Positions 48,731-56,523 of a DNA stretch of 64,000 nt are shown one piece after another. Each line of letters begins with the position of its first letter. Position 1 is the first letter of the stretch. The notes beneath the pieces are model-generated. The model did not search any database. It was not told the origin of the DNA and worked only from the letters and a program-made list of their open reading frames with translations. The DNA comes from Paludibacteraceae bacterium (GTDB lineage: Bacteria > Bacteroidota > Bacteroidia > Bacteroidales > Paludibacteraceae), in assembly GCA_024399495.1 (NCBI GenBank), contig JAKSNY010000008.1, positions 1 to 64,000 of the forward strand. The letters are read 5' to 3'. Made by a program: the position numbers and the translations under genes.

Positions 48731-48817
48731 ACACCAAAACAAGATTATTAAAATAGTGAATTGTACACCAAAACAAGATTATTAAGGTGGATATTTATAC
48801 ACCAAAACAAGATTATC
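48731..48817. repeat. Three 20-bp direct repeats in the ATPase leader
   Basis: ACACCAAAACAAGATTATTA occurs at 48731-48750, 48765-48784 and (last base changed) 48799-48817, with an exact 34-bp period. They lie between the ATPase start and its -7 box, so they are in the transcribed leader or at the start site. Spacers are 14 nt. Confidence 0.85.
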
Positions 48818-48822
48818 TGCCA

Positions 48823-48855
48823 CAAATATAGTGTTTTTTTTATACAACGTCAAAA
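48823..48855 (-). promoter_or_regulatory. Promoter of the second DUF4143 ATPase
   Basis: TATATTTG on the minus strand (48823-48830) with TTTTG at 48851-48855, a spacing of 20 bp. Predicted transcripts begin within the third direct repeat. Confidence 0.55.
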
Positions 48856-48881
48856 AAAATTAGAAAAAACAAAATATTTTT

Positions 48882-49068
48882 GTATCTTTACTCGTACCCT
48901 ACGGGTACTCGTGAAGATAACCTGCACTCGGCAAAAACAAAAACGTACCGTTTTTGAAAAAGATATTCGGTGGTATTTTGCAAACAAGTTTCCAAACTCC
49001 CACCTTATATCTTTTTTTTCAAAAAATGCCTGCATTTTTTGTTTTTTGCTCTCGTTTTTGTATCTTTG
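48882..49068 (+). promoter_or_regulatory. Repeated promoter element, copy 2 (drives the lamin-tail gene)
   Basis: A nearly full-length match to copy 1 in the opposite orientation, from TATCTTTACTCGTACCC to the -7 box TATCTTTG (49061-49068). The ATG follows 57 bp later. The gap 48743-49125 is filled by the ATPase repeats and promoter and this element; no gene is present. Confidence 0.75.
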
Positions 49069-49125
49069 TCACATTCTCCGTTTCGCTTTTTCGTCCTCAC
49101 TTCAATGCTTGCAGTTGAAATGGGT

Positions 49126-50547
49126 ATGAAAAAATTTTTTTATGTACTGCTTTTAAGCATTTGCGTTTTATGTAGTCAACAGTCCCAGGCATGGACTGGC
49201 GATGTGTCAAAATTCGGGGTGTATGGTGACACTCTGCAACTAAATGCTCCAGCGGAGACCTCTGATGCCTACTTGTCCGACACATCGACAGTAATATATA
49301 ATGCGGCGTGGCACTGTAATTTTAAGTTTGAGTTTGCCGCATCCTCTTCCAATTATGTGAAATGGTATCTGGTTTCAGACAGTTCTGACTTAAGGGGAAA
49401 TTTGAACGGCTATTTTATAAGGGTTGGCTACACCGATAAGAACATTGCCTTATGCAGGCAGAGTGGTGCAAGTGTAAGTGTATTGGCTCAAGGAGAGAAA
49501 TTGCGCATAACAGAGAACACTCCCATTTACATAGCGGTGGAACGCTCTGAAAACGGAATGTGGAACGTATATTCTTGTTTAGAATCAGATGCAGACACAG
49601 TGCTTGAATGTTCTGTAACAGATAAAACATTTGAAAGGGCTGTGTATGGTGGCTTTTACGTGAAATACACCTCTACACGTTCACAAGGCTACAAGATGTG
49701 GGGGCTTATGCGTAACGGCGGTACTTATAAGGAGTTGCCCAAGCCTAAAAGGGGTGATATTGTTATAAATGAGATTCTTTCTTATCCCTACCCCGATGGT
49801 TATGATTTTGTGGAACTTTACAATAACTCTGACTCCACGTTTAATCTGGCTGATTTGACATTGGGAAATGGGAAATCAGATGTGCCGCTACCTTCTGTAA
49901 AGTTTTATAGTGGTGATTACAAGGTGCTTACGCAAGACTCCGCATCGCTGTCAGAACTGTATAAATGTGATTACGATGCCATAGTTGAGGTAAAAGTTCC
50001 ATCGCTGGTAAAGGATTCAGGCAGTGTGGTGTTAAAGTGTGGAACTGTGCCTATAGATTCTGTCTATTATAATGCCAAAACCATGCATAACCCAATGCTC
50101 TCTAATAATCAAGGTGTTAGTTTTGAGAGGGTTAATCCTGCACTGACAGTGTGGACATCGGCGGCGGAGAATGTAGGCTTTGCCACTCCTGGGTATGAGA
50201 ATTCGCAATATAAGCCTTATAACCCCGATGATGAACAATCAGGCTCTGTTTGGGTTGAGCCTGAAACATTTACGCCAAACAGCGATGGCGTAAATGACTT
50301 GGCTATGATTTATTACAAAATGGATGAGAGTGCGGTTGTGAATGTAGCCATCTATACATCGGACGGTGTTTTGGTCAGAAGGCTGTGCCGCAACGCACTG
50401 CTATCCCCATCGGGGGTTGTAACTTGGAACGGCTATTCAGACCGCAACCTGCTTATGCCCTTTGGCATCTACGTTGTGGCTTTTGAAGCCTTCTCCACCT
50501 CTAAAATCACTATTAAAAAGAAAGTTCCGCTGGTGTTGGGGGTGTAA
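49126..50547 (+). CDS. Secreted lamin-tail-domain protein
   Basis: A 473-residue protein with signal peptide (MKKFFYVLLLSICVLCSQQSQA). It has an N-terminal beta region (about 25-205), a lamin-tail domain (about 215-320, GDIVINEILSYPYPDGYDFV, ELYNNSD) and a C-terminal domain of FlgD/CHU_C type (FTPNSDGVNDL .. VTWNGYSDRNLLMPFGIYVV). Such proteins are exported and surface-associated in Bacteroidetes. The C-terminal domain may be a T9SS type B-like signal, but it is not diagnostic. A start at the ATG of 49120 (MGMKK) is equally possible. Confidence 0.8.
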   Translation: MKKFFYVLLLSICVLCSQQSQAWTGDVSKFGVYGDTLQLNAPAETSDAYLSDTSTVIYNAAWHCNFKFEFAASSSNYVKWYLVSDSSDLRGNLNGYFIRVGYTDKNIALCRQSGASVSVLAQGEKLRITENTPIYIAVERSENGMWNVYSCLESDADTVLECSVTDKTFERAVYGGFYVKYTSTRSQGYKMWGLMRNGGTYKELPKPKRGDIVINEILSYPYPDGYDFVELYNNSDSTFNLADLTLGNGKSDVPLPSVKFYSGDYKVLTQDSASLSELYKCDYDAIVEVKVPSLVKDSGSVVLKCGTVPIDSVYYNAKTMHNPMLSNNQGVSFERVNPALTVWTSAAENVGFATPGYENSQYKPYNPDDEQSGSVWVEPETFTPNSDGVNDLAMIYYKMDESAVVNVAIYTSDGVLVRRLCRNALLSPSGVVTWNGYSDRNLLMPFGIYVVAFEAFSTSKITIKKKVPLVLGV

Positions 50548-50567
50548 AATAATTAGTATAAATTTTG

Positions 50568-50594
50568 ATAGTATTAAAAATAATACTATTTTTG
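50568..50594 (+). promoter_or_regulatory. hicAB promoter with operator-like palindrome
   Basis: ATAGTATT and AATACTAT (50568-50575, 50582-50589) form an inverted repeat that overlaps the TATTTTTG -7 box (50587-50594). HicB-type antitoxins with a DNA-binding domain repress their own operon, so this is the likely operator. Confidence 0.55.
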
Positions 50595-50608
50595 CAAAAT
50601 CATACGTA

Positions 50609-50803
50609 ATGAGAAGATATAAAGTAAAAGAAGTATTAGACTTACTTAAAGCAGGAGGATGGTACATTATGACCATAAAAGGAGACCATAGGCAATTAAA
50701 ACATCCTATGTTAAAAGGTAAGGTTACAGTTAATGGAAAACCAAGTGATACTCTAAGTCAGGAATTATTATCCAGTATATGGAAACAAGCGGGTTGGAAA
50801 TAA
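50609..50803 (+). CDS. hicA: HicA-family mRNA interferase toxin
   Basis: A 64-residue double-stranded-RNA-binding-fold toxin: RYKVKEVLDLLKAGGWYIMT, then KGDHRQLKHP with the catalytic His in G-D-H. HicA cleaves mRNA and is held inactive by HicB. The ATG at 50609 gives the usual toxin length; the longer frame runs into the upstream gene. hicB follows by 14 nt. Confidence 0.92.
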   Translation: MRRYKVKEVLDLLKAGGWYIMTIKGDHRQLKHPMLKGKVTVNGKPSDTLSQELLSSIWKQAGWK

Positions 50804-50817
50804 ATATAAAAAGTATT

Positions 50818-51237
50818 ATGGAACAAAAAGAAGTCTTAAAAATCAAACTTAATTGGGAGGATAAAAACTTTAGTGCGGCATTTGCGATGCCTGATTTTGG
50901 TGCAATTATTGTTACAGATAAAACAGAAAGTGGGATAAAGCAGAAGTTTGCAGAAGCCATGGCTTTTCATATTGAAGGAATGAAAAATGATGGGGATAAA
51001 TTACCTATATGGGCTGAAACTGGCAATTATGAGTTTGAATTTGTTTCAACGGTATCCGCTATGCTTCAACAAGCATTACAATATACCACATTAACGGCAT
51101 TAAGTAATGTTACTGGTATGAAACATGCACAATTATCGCATTACGCCAATGCGGTAAGCATACCACGCCCCAAACAAAGAGAAAAAATAATCACTGGATT
51201 GCACACCATAGGGCAAAAGTGCTTGGCGGTTAATTGA
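50818..51237 (+). CDS. hicB: HicB-family antitoxin with C-terminal helix-turn-helix
   Basis: A 139-residue protein. The N-terminal half is the degenerate RNase H-like HicB fold (KIKLNWEDKNFSAAF, VTDKTESGIKQKFAEAMAFH). The C-terminal part has a helix-turn-helix (LTALSNVTGMKHAQLSHYAN). It neutralises HicA and probably represses the operon through the palindrome upstream. The start is chosen at MEQKEVLKIKL. Confidence 0.9.
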   Translation: MEQKEVLKIKLNWEDKNFSAAFAMPDFGAIIVTDKTESGIKQKFAEAMAFHIEGMKNDGDKLPIWAETGNYEFEFVSTVSAMLQQALQYTTLTALSNVTGMKHAQLSHYANAVSIPRPKQREKIITGLHTIGQKCLAVN

Positions 51238-51243
51238 ATTTTA

Positions 51244-51274
51244 TTTTGTAAATCAAAAAAATCTATTATCTTTG
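51244..51274 (+). promoter_or_regulatory. Promoter of the PIN-GNAT/ASCH pair
   Basis: TTTTG (51244-51248) and TATCTTTG (51267-51274) separated by 18 bp; the ATG is 11 bp downstream. The pair is thus transcribed separately from hicAB. Confidence 0.65.
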
Positions 51275-51285
51275 TAGAAGTTTAT

Positions 51286-52791
51286 ATGAAGGCACTTTTA
51301 GATACAAATATAATTATACATCGGGAGACAACAAAAGTTATTTCTCAAGATATAGGATTGTTATTCAAATGGTTAGAAAAATGCCATTATACTAAATGTG
51401 TGCATTCTGCAACTATTGAGGAAATAAAAAAGAATCCTAATAAATCAACTGTTGATAGTTTTCTTATAAAAATAAGCAGTTACGAACAAATTACAATTCC
51501 GTCACCAATCCACGATGAAGTGCTCAGGGTATCGTCATTACTGGACAGTACTCCAAATGACAAAATAGATACCCAACTTTTAAATGAAGTATATGTCGGA
51601 CGTGTTGATATATTGGTAACAGAAGATAAAAAAATCCATACTAAAGCCAAGCATCTTAAAATTCAAGACAAGGTGTATAATATTGACTCTTTTTTGGAAA
51701 AAGCCTTTGCTGACAACCCAGATTTAGTTGACTATAAAATATTAAACGTTAGAAAGAGAAAGTTTGGTGAAATCGATTTAAAGGATTCGTTTTTTGATAG
51801 CCTTAGAGCAGACTATTCCGGTTTTGACAAGTGGTTCGTTTCAAAATATGATGAAGAAGCCTATATTACAGAAAATGCTGACAACAAGAAGTTACTATCA
51901 TTTCTGTATTTAAAAATAGAAGATACAACAGAAAATTATTCTGATATTACACCATTGCTTGTACCCAAAAGAAGGCTAAAGATAGGTACTCTAAAAATTA
52001 TAAGTAATGGATTCAGGTTAGGAGAACGTTTCCTGAAGATAATTTTTGATAATGCGTTAAAAAACAAAGTTCAAGAAATCTATGTTACAATTTTTGACAA
52101 AAGAGACGAACAACGCAGACTTATAACACTTTTAGAGCAATGGGGATTTGTGTATTGGGGTACAAAAAATGGAGAAGAAAAAGTCTATGTCCGTAATTTC
52201 AGTCCAAATTTTAATATTAACAATATAAGGGGTTGTTTCCCATACGTGTCACGGGCACAAAACTGTTTTATTGTACCTGTTTTCTCTAAATATCATACAG
52301 AATTATTACCTGATTCAATTTTAAATACGGAATCACCGTTAAATTTTGTGGAAAACTTTCCTCACAGAAATTGTATTGGGAAGGTCTATGTGTCAAGATT
52401 TTTAAAACCTTATCCAAACAAAGGTGATTTAATAATCTTCTATAGAACAGGAGGGTATTACAAGAGCGTTGTCACCTCATTGTGTATAGTGGAGGAAGTT
52501 AGAGATAGATTTTCCTCAAAAGAAGAATTTTTATCATATTGTAGAAAAAGTAGCGTTTATTCAAATGAGGAGTTGGTTGAATTGTGGGAGTATTCAAAAG
52601 GTTCTCCAGTTGCAACTAAATTTTTATACACCTATTCATTTCCACACAGGATAAATATGGCAGAACTTATACGTTTGGGGGTTCTTTCCGGCATAGATGA
52701 CGCACCACGTGGTTTTAAAAAAATTACTACCGATAAACTAAATACAATACTAAAAGCAACACAATCAAATGAAAGTTTTATTGTCAATTAA
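51286..52791 (+). CDS. PIN-GNAT fusion protein with PUA-like C-terminal region
   Basis: A 501-residue multidomain protein. Residues 1-130 form a PIN-like nuclease domain (KALLDTNIIIHRE with D6, ATIEEIKKN, GRVDILVTEDKKI). Residues about 165-310 form a GNAT acetyltransferase domain (LKIGTLKIISNGFRLGERFL with an acetyl-CoA loop, then LLEQWGFVYWGTK). Residues about 375-455 look like an EVE/ASCH-type PUA fold (GDLIIFYRTGGYYKSVVTSL). No signal peptide. The downstream ASCH gene overlaps by 23 nt. A role in RNA cleavage coupled to acetylation and recognition of modified bases would fit, but no function is established. Sitting between HicAB and a restriction system, it is probably a toxin or defence module. 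Confidence 0.72.
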   Translation: MKALLDTNIIIHRETTKVISQDIGLLFKWLEKCHYTKCVHSATIEEIKKNPNKSTVDSFLIKISSYEQITIPSPIHDEVLRVSSLLDSTPNDKIDTQLLNEVYVGRVDILVTEDKKIHTKAKHLKIQDKVYNIDSFLEKAFADNPDLVDYKILNVRKRKFGEIDLKDSFFDSLRADYSGFDKWFVSKYDEEAYITENADNKKLLSFLYLKIEDTTENYSDITPLLVPKRRLKIGTLKIISNGFRLGERFLKIIFDNALKNKVQEIYVTIFDKRDEQRRLITLLEQWGFVYWGTKNGEEKVYVRNFSPNFNINNIRGCFPYVSRAQNCFIVPVFSKYHTELLPDSILNTESPLNFVENFPHRNCIGKVYVSRFLKPYPNKGDLIIFYRTGGYYKSVVTSLCIVEEVRDRFSSKEEFLSYCRKSSVYSNEELVELWEYSKGSPVATKFLYTYSFPHRINMAELIRLGVLSGIDDAPRGFKKITTDKLNTILKATQSNESFIVN

Positions 52792-53140
52792 ACCTGAGTT
52801 TGCCAACAAGATATTTGATGGTTCCAAAAAATTTGAATTTCGTAAAAGTGTCTTCAAAAATCCAAGTGTTGACACAGTAGTAGTATATGCTTCCTCTCCA
52901 GTGCAAAAAGTAATTGGAGAATTCAAAATTTCTAAGATAATGACTGATGATGTAGAATGTCTATGGCAGAAAACTGCATTGTTTTCGGGTATTAGCAAAA
53001 TGTTTTATGATGAATATTTTTCTCATAAGAAGGAAGCCAATGCAATTGCAGTAGGCAGAATGACCAAATATTCAGAACCATTATCTCTAAGTGATTTCGG
53101 CATTAAGTACCCTCCTCAATCATTTATGTATATACAGTAA
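52769..53140 (+). CDS. ASCH domain protein
   Basis: A 123-residue single-domain protein with the ASCH signature LSIKPEFANKIFDGSKKFEF and R (G-x-K-x-x-E-x-R pattern) at its start and a beta-barrel body with VVVYASSPVQKVIGEFKI. ASCH domains are PUA-like and bind RNA or modified nucleosides; some are hydrolases or nucleases. It overlaps the PIN-GNAT gene by 23 nt, implying translational coupling and a shared function. Confidence 0.85.
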   Translation: MKVLLSIKPEFANKIFDGSKKFEFRKSVFKNPSVDTVVVYASSPVQKVIGEFKISKIMTDDVECLWQKTALFSGISKMFYDEYFSHKKEANAIAVGRMTKYSEPLSLSDFGIKYPPQSFMYIQ

Positions 53141-53176
53141 CGGTTTTACAGGAATTATTATAGGTATATTGACGGG

Positions 53177-54214
53177 TTATAGCAATTTGGCGTTAATGTA
53201 TTTTTGTATAATACGATTTTCTATGTTTTTCATATAGCCTGCCATATATTCGTAATCTGGTGTTCCTTCGTGGGTGGTTGGAAGCATAATTATTTCTCGC
53301 CTAATGCGGTCATCGTTAATTTCTCTATTAAAGCTATACTTTTCTCTTATTTTTTCAACTATCTGTGCTATAAATAAATATGCATATTTGCTCATTAGAT
53401 TATTCTCTAATTTAGTTACATGGTCGCTCGCTACAAATGAGTATGGATGATAAAAAGTAGAACCAACACTGCCACTATTTGCTATTGTTAAACAATTTGC
53501 AAATATACGTACGTTCTTCGTGTTGCTTATAAAATCATCTATTCCATTATCCATCGCAGATGATGAAGCATAAGGTGTTTTTCCTGTAATATGGTCGCCA
53601 TTTTTCAAACGTTTACCACGTTGTATTGAAAATATATCCTCTATTCTAAATGCTCTCCATTGTTTACTGCTGATAGGGGGGGCAATTTGTTGATTATCAA
53701 TAATTTGTGCAATATATTTTTGATATTGTGCAAGTAATTGATGCTCTTTTGCTTTCATATACTCCTCCATAAAGGCCCAATCTGGATCGCCTTGTTCTGT
53801 TATGGGGAGCATAATTTTTTGCTTAGGCAAATCAGATGAGGATAATTGATTACCATAATTTATATGCTCACAGAATCGTTTGCATTGTGTTGTTATAAAT
53901 AATGCAAGATATTTATTTAGTTTTTTTTCTTTCAGTTGAATATTATGAATTTTCATGTCATAACTGGCTTCGTATGGTTGATAGAAGCAAGAACCTAAAA
54001 AAGATATAGAAATACAATTTTTATATGTTCTGTAATTGCGAATTGATGAATGCTTTGCTGTAAAGGATTCAATACCATTATTTGCATCTGTTGCTGAAAT
54101 ACGAGGTGTATTACCTTCAGTTAGCTGCTGTTTAGCTATATTTGCACCAGTTCCTATACTTGCTATTTCACTTATATTAAATGCTTTCCATTTGCATTGG
54201 TCTAAAGTTTTCAT
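53177..54214 (-). CDS. Specificity subunit of a BcgI-like restriction system (HsdS-type)
   Basis: A 345-residue protein with two similar target-recognition halves: about 1-150 (WKAFNISEIASIGTGANI .. GIESFTAKHSSIRNYRT) and about 180-345 (WRAFRIEDIFSIQRGKRL .. GIDDFISNTKNVRIF), each with a following helical stretch (FMEEYMKAKEHQLLAQY and YMAGYMKNIENRIIQKY). This is the layout of type I S subunits and of BcgI subunit B (about 340 residues). It overlaps the methylase-nuclease gene by 4 nt. It sets the bipartite DNA target. Confidence 0.88.
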   Translation of the reverse strand: MKTLDQCKWKAFNISEIASIGTGANIAKQQLTEGNTPRISATDANNGIESFTAKHSSIRNYRTYKNCISISFLGSCFYQPYEASYDMKIHNIQLKEKKLNKYLALFITTQCKRFCEHINYGNQLSSSDLPKQKIMLPITEQGDPDWAFMEEYMKAKEHQLLAQYQKYIAQIIDNQQIAPPISSKQWRAFRIEDIFSIQRGKRLKNGDHITGKTPYASSSAMDNGIDDFISNTKNVRIFANCLTIANSGSVGSTFYHPYSFVASDHVTKLENNLMSKYAYLFIAQIVEKIREKYSFNREINDDRIRREIIMLPTTHEGTPDYEYMAGYMKNIENRIIQKYINAKLL

Positions 54215-56130
54215 AGTGTTACCTCCTTCTCCTCGTTTGTGTTTTCAAATAAATATCCACGTCCGTGTGCAATCATATTAAATTCAAATGTAAGATAATC
54301 TGCCATTGTTTTTTCAAAGTCTGCATCAGTGGGAATATCCTCATTAAAATAGTAGAATGAATGTAACCATTCGTCCTCTGCGGTAACTGTAGAGCGAACC
54401 ATAAAATCATTAGGTGCTGGTCTGTTTTTATTCCAACATTCCAAAAGAAACTCTCGTCGTTCTTTTGCTCTATTTGTTGGAACAAAACCTATATGTGGTT
54501 TGGTTTCATAACCGTCGTCCTTAAAATTGATAAACTTTGAGTAATAGTTAGATGGTTGCGGTTGGTGTGCCGTAAAAATAGCAATAACTGGGTTAGTGCC
54601 AACACGATAAAAAGTGTCCGGATTTAGAGTGACAACACCCTCCAATGTATGATGTTCCAATAAATAGTATTTTATTTCTTTGTCCTTTGTCGTTTTCCCT
54701 ACCATCGTAGATTGGGGTACAATAACAGCACAACGTGCGCCATCATCTAAAGAATCCAACAAATGCTTAATAAAGTGCAATTCACTTAAATGTCTTGTTT
54801 CTCCATTTATTGCCAACGAATACGGAGGATTCATCAGTCCTACAGTGAAATGTCTCTGTCTTAAATCGTTAGTATCTTGTTTTAGGAAATCCGCACATAC
54901 TAAATTACTCTTGCCATCACCTCTTAGAATCATATTTGTTGTTGCAATAGAGTACATACGCACATTTTGTTCTATCCCATATAATTGTTGTCTTCGTATA
55001 TCTTTGCGTTGTTGGTTAGTTCGTGCTTTATTTAACATATTATGCATAGCTGCTACGAGAAAACCACCTGTACCACATGTAGGATCAAAAACTACATCTG
55101 AGGGTTTTAGATTAACTAAATCACAAAACAATTGAGTAATGTGCTTTGGAGTTAATATTATTCCAAGTGACTGACCATCGCCACCGCTATAACTCATGAA
55201 TTCTCCATAAAAGCGACCTAAAATGTCTTCAGGTGTATTAAAGTGAAAAGCAGTTGAAACATTGGAATAAAGGTATTCTGCAAAAAAACGTATAGGGGTT
55301 TTGCCCAATCTTTCTTCATATTGAGACAACTTAGGGCTTGTTTTAATAAATCTAAATTCATCTAGTACGCGTTCCTTTTTTTCTTGAGGTGCGACCTCCA
55401 CTTGTTCCATATAAGACTCTAATGCGTCATAAACTTTTTGTCCATCTGTATGATTTTGATCTCCAGTCAAGTCTTCTGTGGAAAAATGCGGATTTTCTAT
55501 AGCCAATAATATTGCGGAAACTGCAATAGGTTTTTGCTCATTGGAAAGAGAACCATATATGTGTAAATCTTCATGCAACGATGATGCTTTTGCTAAAATG
55601 TTCTCCAATTCTATCTGATCTGCCGTTTTCTCCTGACAGACTACAGTAGTATAATAGGATGATATTTTATCAACTGAAAAGTTGCTAAAATCTTTTATTT
55701 TATCTAATAGTTTGTAGCTAGTTGGGGATACAAAAATTGGACGAATTATCAAATTTTCACTTTCAGTACCAGAGCAACCAAACGCAAAAACTTTGTTAAA
55801 GTGTGTGTTTGCTACAATCTTTTGAGCATAGTGTAACGCACCGTTTTCAGCATAATTTGAAATAGATGTATCATCCATCAATAAATTTTGATTATTGGCA
55901 TCAAGATATTTGGCTTGTTTTGATCTGTCTGCTTTATCTTCAATTACCATTATGAAATCGCCAACTTGTGCAACATACTCAGGGAAACCTTTATGCCCAG
56001 TTCCACGTTTGGAAGCAGTTTTCAAAGCATTTTGAACCTCTAATATTTTACTGCCATTGGGCGTTGCATCTATGCCAGCACTATTTAACAGTGAGGCTAC
56101 CAATAGGTCTGTTTGTCGTTCATTTGTCAT
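54211..56130 (-). CDS. BcgI-like fused endonuclease/N6-adenine methyltransferase (type IIB subunit A)
   Basis: A 639-residue protein that cuts and methylates DNA in one chain. The N-terminal PD-(D/E)XK region shows P50-E51, D58 and E64-D-K66 (GFPEYVAQ .. DFIMVIEDK). A helical linker leads to an N6-adenine methylase with motif I DPTCGTGGF (D349) and motif IV NPPY (434-437). The size and pairing with a separate 345-residue S subunit match BcgI (A about 637, B about 341 residues), a type IIB enzyme that cuts on both sides of its site. No separate HsdR is present. The start MTNERQTDLL is chosen because the longer frame lies upstream of the -7 box. Confidence 0.85.
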   Translation of the reverse strand: MTNERQTDLLVASLLNSAGIDATPNGSKILEVQNALKTASKRGTGHKGFPEYVAQVGDFIMVIEDKADRSKQAKYLDANNQNLLMDDTSISNYAENGALHYAQKIVANTHFNKVFAFGCSGTESENLIIRPIFVSPTSYKLLDKIKDFSNFSVDKISSYYTTVVCQEKTADQIELENILAKASSLHEDLHIYGSLSNEQKPIAVSAILLAIENPHFSTEDLTGDQNHTDGQKVYDALESYMEQVEVAPQEKKERVLDEFRFIKTSPKLSQYEERLGKTPIRFFAEYLYSNVSTAFHFNTPEDILGRFYGEFMSYSGGDGQSLGIILTPKHITQLFCDLVNLKPSDVVFDPTCGTGGFLVAAMHNMLNKARTNQQRKDIRRQQLYGIEQNVRMYSIATTNMILRGDGKSNLVCADFLKQDTNDLRQRHFTVGLMNPPYSLAINGETRHLSELHFIKHLLDSLDDGARCAVIVPQSTMVGKTTKDKEIKYYLLEHHTLEGVVTLNPDTFYRVGTNPVIAIFTAHQPQPSNYYSKFINFKDDGYETKPHIGFVPTNRAKERREFLLECWNKNRPAPNDFMVRSTVTAEDEWLHSFYYFNEDIPTDADFEKTMADYLTFEFNMIAHGRGYLFENTNEEKEVTL

Positions 56131-56155
56131 AGTTTCATATTTATTAAGTGCACGA

Positions 56156-56163
56156 CAAATATA
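56156..56163 (-). promoter_or_regulatory. -7 box of the BcgI-like operon
   Basis: TATATTTG on the minus strand, 25 bp before the methylase-nuclease ATG. The upstream promoter half lies in the tandem repeats at 56175-56234. Confidence 0.6.
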
Positions 56164-56174
56164 CAAAAACCATT

Positions 56175-56234
56175 GCACTTTTAAGACAATTTTTGCACTT
56201 TTAAGACATTTTTTGCACTTTTAAGACAATTTTT
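56175..56234. repeat. Three 20-bp tandem repeats in the restriction operon promoter
   Basis: GCACTTTTAAGACA followed by ATTTTT or TTTTTT repeats three times with an exact 20-bp period, starting 12 bp upstream of the -7 box on the minus strand. A copy-number change would add about two helical turns each time. The remaining DNA to 56390 is A/T-rich and shows nothing else. Confidence 0.85.
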
Positions 56235-56392
56235 GTGTTTTTTATAACTTTTATGATACTTTTGTGCACAAATATATTGTCTGTTTTTATAATTCCTACA
56301 ATTATCCCATAAACTAATTTTTTTGTTTTTTCTGATTTTTTGATGTTGTAAATCTTGTTTTTCATATATGGTATCGTTATTAAAAAACAGAT

Positions 56393-56498
56393 GTGAGGAT
56401 AACTTGCACTCGGCAAAAACAAAATCGTTCCGTTTTTGAAAAAGATATGCGAAAAATGCTCGCATTTTTTGATTTTTGCTCTCGTTTGTGTATCTTTG
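56393..56498 (+). promoter_or_regulatory. Repeated promoter element, copy 3 (drives the FISUMP gene)
   Basis: A shorter copy: GATAACTTGCACTCGGCAAA, the AAATCG..CGTTTTTG part, GAAAAAGATATGCG, then directly AAAAATGC-TC-GCATTTTTT and CTCTCGTTTGTG followed by the -7 box TATCTTTG (56491-56498). It lacks the central 50-60 nt of copies 1 and 2. The palindrome is kept although its loop differs (TC for CT). Confidence 0.72.
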
Positions 56499-56523
56499 TA
56501 CCCATATATTAAAACATTTGGCC

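Noticed and set aside
48731..48817. Possible CRISPR array (three repeats at regular spacing)
   Set aside because: Only three 20-bp repeats with 14-nt spacers, inside a promoter-leader region; no cas genes in the window.
53177..56130. Type I restriction system with missing HsdR
   Set aside because: The methylase chain has its own N-terminal nuclease motif and BcgI-like size, so a type IIB reading explains the pair without an R subunit.
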